In this document: positions 1 to 4,171 of the stretch, one piece after another | Layout of the letters: each line of letters starts with the position of its first letter | How positions within the stretch are numbered: the stretch's first letter is position 1 | Assembly: GCA_002733385.1 (NCBI GenBank) | Contig: NVVO01000021.1 | Location: 5,544-15,329 of the forward strand | Origin: Robiginitomaculum sp. | GTDB lineage: Bacteria > Pseudomonadota > Alphaproteobacteria > Caulobacterales > Maricaulaceae | Direction: 5' to 3' | DNA: 9,786 bases | The notes under the pieces: model-generated | Seen by the model: the letters and a program-made list of their open reading frames with translations, nothing else | Databases searched by the model: none | Told to the model about the DNA's origin: nothing | Program-made: the position numbers and the translations under genes

Positions 1-132
1 TATTTCCAGCACAGGTTTAAAGTTTATGATCATGCAGGCGAGTTGTGCCCAGATAAAAATTGCAACGGGACAATTTGCCGCATGAAACAAGCCGGGCGTT
101 CCAGTTTTTATTGTGATATGTGCCAAAAATAA
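1..132 (+). CDS. mutM: Formamidopyrimidine-DNA glycosylase, C-terminal fragment (5' end outside window)
   Basis: The frame is open from base 1 to a TAA at 130-132 and gives the last 43 residues of MutM/Fpg, the base-excision repair enzyme that removes 8-oxoguanine and formamidopyrimidines and cleaves the abasic site. What is visible is the C-terminal zinc finger: CPDKNC (C16, C21), then GRSSFYCDMCQK (C38, C41). This C-x4-C-x16-C-x2-C pattern keeps the GRSxFYC core that contacts DNA. The C-x4-C first half is the usual alphaproteobacterial variant; E. coli has C-x2-C. The protein ends right after CQK, as the family normally does, so the 3' end is intact. The catalytic N-terminal proline lies outside the window. 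MutM upstream of ech, rpsT and dnaA is a familiar alphaproteobacterial arrangement. Confidence 0.93.
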   Translation, partial: YFQHRFKVYDHAGELCPDKNCNGTICRMKQAGRSSFYCDMCQK

Positions 133-208
133 TGGTAGTATCAAACCATTTGCTAAATCTTGGGCCGCTTGATATGCTTGGCCTCGCACAACCAAATAAG
201 AGTTTATC

Positions 209-781
209 ATGACATCACCCAAAATTTCTCCGATTAAGCTTCGCCAAATTCTTGTCACCCTGCATTTGTTATTTGCCGGGTTTATGGCGCCGGCCTTTTT
301 ATTGGTCGCTATATCAGGCGGGCTGTATTTGCTCGGCTTTAAAGGCCAGACGACCGCGCAAGTGGTTGAGTTGCCCGCATCCGCATCTTTGGATTTTACA
401 TCTAAAACGCTTGAGGCAGATGTCCGGGCGCTGCTCGCAGACGCCGGGGTAGAGCACCGGTTTGAATATGTCAAAACACGCGGGGACGACAAAATACATC
501 TGCGTCCGACCTCGCGCCGTTATATTGAGATGCAACAGACAAATGCCGGGCTAACCGCCGCGCTGGTCACGCCAAATTTGCAAGCCGCGATGATGGAGCT
601 ACATTCGGGCCACGGGCCTAAACTGTTCAAGCTTTACCAAAAATTTGTCGCGGCGGCTCTGCTCTTGGTGATTTTTGGCGGGGTGATGGTTGGTCTGTTG
701 GCGCGGGCCTATCGCCGCAAGACGATTGCGGCTCTGGGGTTCGGTACGCTCGTGTTTTGGGTGTTGGCTGTATTTGTCTAA
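209..781 (+). CDS. Small three-helix membrane protein, PepSY_TM-like
   Basis: This 190-residue protein has three predicted membrane segments: about 17-43, 143-166 and 172-190. Between the first two lies a polar domain (about 44-140), probably periplasmic. The first helix carries a histidine at its start (LHLLFAGFMAP, H19) and a GGLYLLG end. The second is preceded by ELHSGHGPKLFK (H132, H135). A histidine at the head of a helix, a small polar domain, then an LHxGHGP-type motif before the next helix resembles the PepSY-associated TM family, some members of which are linked to iron or haem reduction; the match is by eye. The ATG at 209 follows a weak AAGAG. It lies 76 bases after mutM and 93 before ech, on the same strand, and may be co-transcribed with mutM. 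The actual function is unknown. Confidence 0.7.
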   Translation: MTSPKISPIKLRQILVTLHLLFAGFMAPAFLLVAISGGLYLLGFKGQTTAQVVELPASASLDFTSKTLEADVRALLADAGVEHRFEYVKTRGDDKIHLRPTSRRYIEMQQTNAGLTAALVTPNLQAAMMELHSGHGPKLFKLYQKFVAAALLLVIFGGVMVGLLARAYRRKTIAALGFGTLVFWVLAVFV

Positions 782-800
782 ATTTCTAACCTGCTAAAAT
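774..800 (+). promoter_or_regulatory. Candidate promoter for the enoyl-CoA hydratase gene
   Basis: An extended -10 box, TGC-TAAAAT (792-800), follows a weak -35-like TTGTCT (774-779), with a short 15-base spacer. It overlaps the end of the preceding gene. The predicted start of transcription is near 807, leaving a leader of about 70 bases before the ATG at 875. A single GANTC site (GACTC, 808-812), the target of the alphaproteobacterial methylase CcrM, lies at that predicted start. The poor -35 and spacing keep this tentative. Confidence 0.3.
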
Positions 801-839
801 AGTCCGTGACTCCTCGTGTGGGGCGCGTAAAATACCAAG

Positions 840-859
840 CTTGAAATTCGCTTGAAATT
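840..859 (+). repeat. Tandem repeat of CTTGAAATT, 11-base period
   Basis: CTTGAAATT occurs at 840-848 and again at 851-859, exactly 11 bases apart, about one helical turn. It ends five bases before the Shine-Dalgarno sequence (AAAGGAAG, about 863-870) of the enoyl-CoA hydratase gene. It could be a small regulator site or simply AT-rich leader sequence. Confidence 0.5.
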
Positions 860-874
860 TTTAAAGGAAGCCAC

Positions 875-1651
875 ATGGCCTATAATACATTAGAAGTCAC
901 CAAAGACGGCGGCGTTTGCACCATCAAACTTAACCGGCCCAAAGCCCTGAATGCCCTGTGCGCGGAACTGACGACGGAACTTGCCGATGCGCTGGCTAAA
1001 TTGGAGGCGGACGACAAAATAGGCTGCGTTATTTTAACTGGCTCGGACAAGGCTTTCGCGGCCGGTGCCGATATCACCGAACTTCAAGACGGCACTTTCC
1101 TGGGCATGTATGACCATGATGTGTTCGGTCTGTATTGGGAAGCTGTCGCCCGGTTTCGCAAGCCGATTATCGCAGCGGTGGCCGGATATGCTTTGGGCGG
1201 CGGCTGCGAAATCGCCATGATGTGCGATTTTATCATTGCGGCGGACAATGCCAAATTCGGCCAGCCAGAGATCAATCTCGGCGTGATGCCCGGCGCAGGC
1301 GGCACCCAAAGGCTGACAAAAGCGGTCGGCAAATCCAAAGCCATGGACATGTGTCTAACCGGGCGGATGATGAAAGCGGACGAGGCTTATACCTGCGGCC
1401 TGGTATCGCGGGTGGTGCCTCTGGACGAGTTGATGGAAACGGCCATGGACGCGGCGCAAAAAATCGCAGGCCAATCCCAGCCCGTCGCCATGATGACCAA
1501 AGAAGCGGTCAATACAAGTTTTGAGACCACCTTGTCCCAAGGCATACATTTCGAGCGCCGCCTGTTCCAGGCCATGTTTTCCACCGATGACCAAAAAGAA
1601 GGCATGGCGGCCTTTGCAGAAAAACGCAAACCACATTTCAAGAATAAGTAA
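875..1651 (+). CDS. Enoyl-CoA hydratase (crotonase family)
   Basis: This 258-residue protein is a full-length crotonase of the short-chain enoyl-CoA hydratase type, which adds water to trans-2-enoyl-CoA in fatty-acid beta-oxidation, in the cytoplasm. The oxyanion-hole segments are FAAGADI (61-67) and GYALGGGCE (104-112). Both catalytic glutamates are present: E112 in GGGCE and E132 in FGQPE, matching E144 and E164 of the rat mitochondrial enzyme with the same 20-residue spacing. The stretches GVMPGAGGTQRL and LTGRMMKADEA and the ending EKRKPHFKNK follow the mitochondrial-type enzyme closely. The presence of both glutamates argues for a true hydratase over an isomerase or decarboxylase. The ATG follows a good AAAGGAAG. 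It lies between mutM and rpsT-dnaA as in many alphaproteobacteria; no functional link to replication is implied. Confidence 0.93.
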   Translation: MAYNTLEVTKDGGVCTIKLNRPKALNALCAELTTELADALAKLEADDKIGCVILTGSDKAFAAGADITELQDGTFLGMYDHDVFGLYWEAVARFRKPIIAAVAGYALGGGCEIAMMCDFIIAADNAKFGQPEINLGVMPGAGGTQRLTKAVGKSKAMDMCLTGRMMKADEAYTCGLVSRVVPLDELMETAMDAAQKIAGQSQPVAMMTKEAVNTSFETTLSQGIHFERRLFQAMFSTDDQKEGMAAFAEKRKPHFKNK

Positions 1652-1768
1652 CCGCCGTGGGTGAGATACATGATCGAAATCCATGATCATAATTCAGGCT
1701 CAGAACAAAATTGGCGCGGCTGGATTTTTAGTTTGAAGCTTGAGGCCGAAAAGACTGTCACAAGACGG

Positions 1769-1797
1769 TTGACGAGCGAAAAACTTGGGGCTATATG
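1769..1797 (+). promoter_or_regulatory. rpsT promoter (sigma-70 type)
   Basis: TTGACG (1769-1774) and TATATG (1792-1797) are separated by the ideal 17 bases and lie upstream of rpsT. Transcription would begin near 1804, giving a leader of about 38 bases. The bases after the -10 box (CCGAG) are GC-rich, a discriminator type often seen in growth-rate-controlled ribosomal promoters. The -10 box forms the outer part of one arm of the inverted repeat at 1792-1831. Confidence 0.6.
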
Positions 1798-1831
1798 CCG
1801 AGTTCGAAATTACGCCGATATTCGGCATATA
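1792..1831. repeat. Perfect 10-base inverted repeat spanning the rpsT -10 box and leader
   Basis: TATATGCCGA (1792-1801) is exactly complementary to TCGGCATATA (1822-1831), with 20 bases between. Allowing one G-T pair the arms extend to 12 positions. The left arm contains the predicted -10 box and the right arm ends just before the Shine-Dalgarno GAGGAAA (1833-1839). If the promoter call is right, the left arm is not in the main transcript, so the repeat would act as DNA, for example as an operator. In read-through RNA from ech it would form a long stem next to the ribosome site. Confidence 0.6.
1814..1826 (+). promoter_or_regulatory. Short hairpin in the rpsT leader
   Basis: GCCGA (1814-1818) and TCGGC (1822-1826) form a five-pair stem with a three-base TAT loop, seven bases before the Shine-Dalgarno sequence of rpsT. 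The same TCGGC can instead pair with GCCGA at 1797-1801, so this hairpin and the larger inverted repeat exclude one another. S20 represses its own translation in E. coli; whether this leader serves that purpose here is unknown. Confidence 0.4.
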
Positions 1832-1841
1832 TGAGGAAATC

Positions 1842-2108
1842 ATGGCAAATACATCATCAGCTAAAAAATGCGTGCGTAAAATGGCCCGCAAAACGGCAAC
1901 TAACAAAAATCGCCGCACAGGTGTGCGCTCAACCCTACGCAAAGTCGAAGATGCTATCACCGCAGGTGATCAAGCGGCGGCACGCGACGCACTTGGCAAA
2001 GCCGAGCCAGAGATGATGCGGGCCGTTGGCAAGGGCATCTTTCATAAAAACACCGGCGCGCGCAAAATTTCCCGCCTGTCCAAACGTGTGAAGGCCATGG
2101 CTGGCTAA
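1842..2108 (+). CDS. rpsT: 30S ribosomal protein S20
   Basis: This 88-residue, very basic protein is S20, a primary 16S rRNA-binding protein of the small subunit. It begins MANTSSAKKCVRKMARKT, followed by NKNRRTGVRSTLRKVE, and ends in the usual HKNTGARKISRLSKRVKAM segment, which is the conserved S20 C-terminus. The start at 1842 is chosen because it gives the standard MANTxSAKK beginning and has GAGGAAA at 1833-1839; an in-frame ATG at 1785 would add 19 residues unlike any S20. It has its own promoter (1769-1797) and a strong terminator (2137-2166), so it is probably a single-gene unit, with dnaA read separately downstream. Confidence 0.97.
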   Translation: MANTSSAKKCVRKMARKTATNKNRRTGVRSTLRKVEDAITAGDQAAARDALGKAEPEMMRAVGKGIFHKNTGARKISRLSKRVKAMAG

Positions 2109-2136
2109 ACCCTCGGACATTTGCAGAGATACGAAC

Positions 2137-2166
2137 AAAACCCGGTCATATGGCCGGGTTTTGTGG
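2137..2166 (+). terminator. Rho-independent terminator of rpsT
   Basis: AAAACCCGG (2137-2145) pairs perfectly with CCGGGTTTT (2154-2162) around an eight-base loop, and the stem runs into a T-rich stretch. It begins 28 bases after the rpsT stop codon. The AAAA/TTTT flanks mean that it could also work on the other strand, although no gene converges here. Confidence 0.85.
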
Positions 2167-2247
2167 TTTTAAGCCGCCAAGCCGACGGTTTATCTACCGT
2201 TGAGATTTTCGCCGCGCACTGCAACCCAAAAGAGAGTTAATTGCCAA

Positions 2248-2267
2248 GCGAAAAATAATTTTTTCGC
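2248..2267. repeat. AT-rich inverted repeat in the rpsT-dnaA gap
   Basis: GCGAAAAA (2248-2255) and TTTTTCGC (2260-2267) are perfectly complementary around TAAT. The stem is only GC-clamped at its base and is not followed by a T run, so it is a poor terminator. It is about 280 bases before the dnaA start and could be a protein-binding palindrome. Confidence 0.5.
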
Positions 2268-2320
2268 CTGTCGCCAGCAAATGCCCGTGGAAATTAACTA
2301 TTTTTGTGTCAAGCAGAAAA

Positions 2321-2340
2321 ACATGGAAAAACATGAAAAA
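2321..2340 (+). repeat. Tandem decamer ACATGGAAAA / ACATGAAAAA
   Basis: Two adjacent 10-base units match at nine positions and end six bases before the -35 element of the candidate dnaA promoter (2347-2352). A-tracts phased near one helical turn tend to bend DNA, and this position resembles that of promoter UP elements. That role is inference. Confidence 0.45.
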
Positions 2341-2346
2341 AGCCCA

Positions 2347-2375
2347 TTGACGCAGTGCCTCAAAGGGTCTTTAAA
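2347..2375 (+). promoter_or_regulatory. Candidate dnaA promoter
   Basis: TTGACG (2347-2352) is followed after exactly 17 bases by TTTAAA (2370-2375), which matches four of six positions of the -10 consensus. Transcription would begin near 2382, giving a leader of about 160 bases before dnaA. The leader would begin within a run of G tracts. Other promoters in the AT-rich 2461-2491 stretch are possible. Confidence 0.4.
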
Positions 2376-2403
2376 GGGGCAAGGGAGGGCCATCCTGTCG
2401 GGG
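2365..2403 (+). promoter_or_regulatory. G-tract cluster, possible G-quadruplex
   Basis: Five G tracts lie in a row on the coding strand: GGG (2365), GGGG (2376), GGG (2383), GGG (2387) and GGGG (2400), with loops of 8, 3, 1 and 10 bases. The last four could form a three-layer quadruplex in DNA or, in part, in the dnaA leader RNA. The 8- and 10-base loops exceed the strict 7-base rule, so stability is uncertain. Confidence 0.35.
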
Positions 2404-2540
2404 TTGTCTACGTAAAAGTGCCCAACCAGAGCTTGAGGGAATGCGCAAGTTTTTCCTTTGGTTTTTACAAAACTATGTATATTTATCAATGATTTAGAGC
2501 GTTTTGCCGTTTTAAGTCACCAGTATCCTTGGGGGTTTTA

Positions 2541-4091
2541 GTGAGCGATTGGCAAGATAACTCTGACGGGAAGGCAAGTGGCCAGCCCAAAGATAAGCCG
2601 TCCCCGGAAGAAACTGCCAATTCTGGCGTAAATGTTCTGGAACAGCAAGAAATCAGCGACCCCGCCCATATTTGGCGGCAAGTTCAAGGGAAATTGCGGG
2701 CCCATTTGGGTGACCGTGTCCATATGTCATGGACAGGGCAATTGGTGTTGCAATCTGCAGATGAAAATCAAGTTATTCTTGGTGCGCCGTCCAAATTCAT
2801 TGCCGGGCGCATTGACGGCAAATATGGTGACTTGGTACGCAAATTATGGGCCCAGAGCGACCAGCGTTATGTGGAAATTGGCAATCCGCCAAGCATGGGA
2901 TCTGGAACAGAGATGAAGCCTGCCAGACAAAAGCAAGCTTTAGGGCACGATTTAAACCGCCCAAGCCGGACAGGCGTTCCACCGCAAAATCCGCGCGGAC
3001 AGTTTGGCGGCTCGCCAACACCCGGATTTACCACCCCGACACCAATCCAGAACCATGAGCGTTTCACATTTGATAATTTCGTAGTCGGCATTCCCAATGA
3101 GCTGGCATTTGCAGCGGCGCGCCGGGTGGCCAACTCCACGGATAGCCAATATAATCCTATCGTCATTTACGGCCCCCACGGCATGGGCAAAACCCATTTA
3201 CTACATGCGGTCAAAGCCGAAGTTGCCAAGAAAGACCCGGCAAGACGTGTACGCCTGATCTCTTCGGAAGATTTTGTTGCCTCGTTTGTGCAGTCAGTAC
3301 GTTCCCAGGGCCGCAGTGAAATTGATGCCTTTAAGGCCGGATTGCGCGATGTGGATTTGCTGATCATTGATGATGCCCATTTCATTGCCGACAAGCCCGG
3401 TTCCCAGGAAGAATTGATGCACACCTTGATTTCGCTGGTTGACAGCGGCAAGCAAATATTACTGGCGTCGGATCGCCACCCCCATGCCATCAACAAAGCT
3501 AGTGACCGGCTCAAATCCTATCTGTGCGGCGGTCTGCTCTGCGATATTGGCGCGGCGGATTATGAATTGCGCCGCCGTATTCTTGATCGTCTGATTGAAC
3601 GGCGCAGAACCAGCGGACATCCGACTTTGGCCATGCCTCAAGACGCCCGTGATCATCTGGCGGCCCGCATCAATGCGACACCGCGTGATTTGGAAGGTGC
3701 CTTTAACCAAGTTGTAGCCAGGCTGGAATTTCTCGGCAAGCCTCTGACACTGGACAGTATCCAGGAAGCTTTGGCCCATTCACGCTATACCGGACACACC
3801 CGTCCCACCGTCGATAAAATCCAGCGGGCCACGGCCAAACAGTTCGGCATCAGCATGGAAGAAATGCTGTCCAAACGCCGGTCTCGCGCCATTGCCCGAC
3901 CGCGTCAGGTCGCCATGTATGTGTGCAAAATGCTGACCACCAGATCACTGCCCGATATTGGCAGACGTTTTGGTGGCCGCGACCACACAACCGTCATCCA
4001 TGCGGTCAAACGCATAGATAACTTGCGCGCCGAAGATACAGGCCTGAATGCAAATATAGAAAGCTTGCTGGAAACCCTTAAAGGCACGTAA
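2541..4091 (+). CDS. dnaA: Chromosomal replication initiator DnaA
   Basis: This AAA+ ATPase binds and opens the replication origin. I start at GTG 2541 (516 residues) because GGGGG (2531-2535) is well placed; the in-frame TTG at 2529 has no ribosome site. Domain I spans about 40-105, domain II is a Pro/Gly/Gln-rich linker to about 170, domain III about 173-400 and domain IV about 420-516. Visible motifs: FTFDNFVVG entry, Walker A GPHGMGKT (211-218), Walker B LLIIDDAHF (273-281), sensor 1 ASDRHPH, sensor 2 TPRDLEGA (R382), and the DNA-binding signature GGRDHTTVIHA (478-488) after SKRRSRAIARPRQ. Oddity: E. coli box VII reads DRLKSRFGWG with arginine finger R285; here it is DRLKSYLCGG, so Tyr327 stands at that place while the earlier Arg is kept. 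No terminator is evident before the next gene. Confidence 0.96.
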   Translation: MSDWQDNSDGKASGQPKDKPSPEETANSGVNVLEQQEISDPAHIWRQVQGKLRAHLGDRVHMSWTGQLVLQSADENQVILGAPSKFIAGRIDGKYGDLVRKLWAQSDQRYVEIGNPPSMGSGTEMKPARQKQALGHDLNRPSRTGVPPQNPRGQFGGSPTPGFTTPTPIQNHERFTFDNFVVGIPNELAFAAARRVANSTDSQYNPIVIYGPHGMGKTHLLHAVKAEVAKKDPARRVRLISSEDFVASFVQSVRSQGRSEIDAFKAGLRDVDLLIIDDAHFIADKPGSQEELMHTLISLVDSGKQILLASDRHPHAINKASDRLKSYLCGGLLCDIGAADYELRRRILDRLIERRRTSGHPTLAMPQDARDHLAARINATPRDLEGAFNQVVARLEFLGKPLTLDSIQEALAHSRYTGHTRPTVDKIQRATAKQFGISMEEMLSKRRSRAIARPRQVAMYVCKMLTTRSLPDIGRRFGGRDHTTVIHAVKRIDNLRAEDTGLNANIESLLETLKGT

Positions 4092-4138
4092 ATCTAAAAA
4101 TACTTCCATTTTTCATGTGACAAATCTGATAACACGCT

Positions 4139-4155
4139 TTATCGTATTTCGATAA
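4139..4155 (+). promoter_or_regulatory. Small hairpin before the aminopeptidase ribosome site
   Basis: TTATCG (4139-4144) and CGATAA (4150-4155) form a perfect six-pair stem with a TATTT loop, five bases before AAGGAAAG (4160-4167), the ribosome site of the M1 peptidase gene. Both arms begin like a DnaA box (TTATC) but lack the CACA half. It may affect translation or be chance in an AT-rich leader. Confidence 0.3.
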
Positions 4156-4171
4156 TATAAAGGAAAGTGTC

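Larger units (their letters stand above)
2109..2540. other. Non-coding stretch between rpsT and dnaA
   Basis: These 432 bases hold the rpsT terminator, a small stem at 2185-2200 (ACGGT, six-base loop, ACCGT), an AT palindrome, a tandem decamer, a candidate promoter and several G tracts, listed separately. Bases 2461-2491 are AT-rich, just ahead of dnaA, and contain TATATT (2478-2483) as another possible -10 box without a clear -35. No canonical DnaA box, GANTC site or full TTAA-N7-TTAA CtrA site is visible. The longest open frame (2200-2415, TTG start) reads like noise. I take this as the dnaA control region. Confidence 0.7.

Noticed and set aside
131..150. Hairpin AATGGT / ACCATT overlapping the mutM stop codon
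   Set aside because: Six weak pairs with an eight-base loop and no T run; not a credible terminator.
1785..1841. N-terminal extension of S20 from an upstream ATG
   Set aside because: It would add 19 residues to a standard S20 start, run through the predicted promoter, and lacks a ribosome site.
2200..2415. 71-codon frame between rpsT and dnaA
   Set aside because: TTG start without a ribosome site, unlikely composition, and it overlaps the candidate dnaA promoter.
2430..2455. Terminator-like AGCTTG / CAAGTT stem followed by T's in the dnaA leader
   Set aside because: It needs a G-T pair, has a ten-base loop and little GC; too weak to call an attenuator.
2109..2540. Replication origin (oriC) next to dnaA
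   Set aside because: Only scattered DnaA-box look-alikes with two mismatches occur (for example TTATCTACC at 2190-2198 and CGTGGAAAT near 2286-2294), as expected in AT-rich DNA. In alphaproteobacteria oriC often lies elsewhere.
2529..2540. TTG start for DnaA
   Set aside because: No Shine-Dalgarno precedes it, while GTG 2541 has GGGGG at a proper distance.
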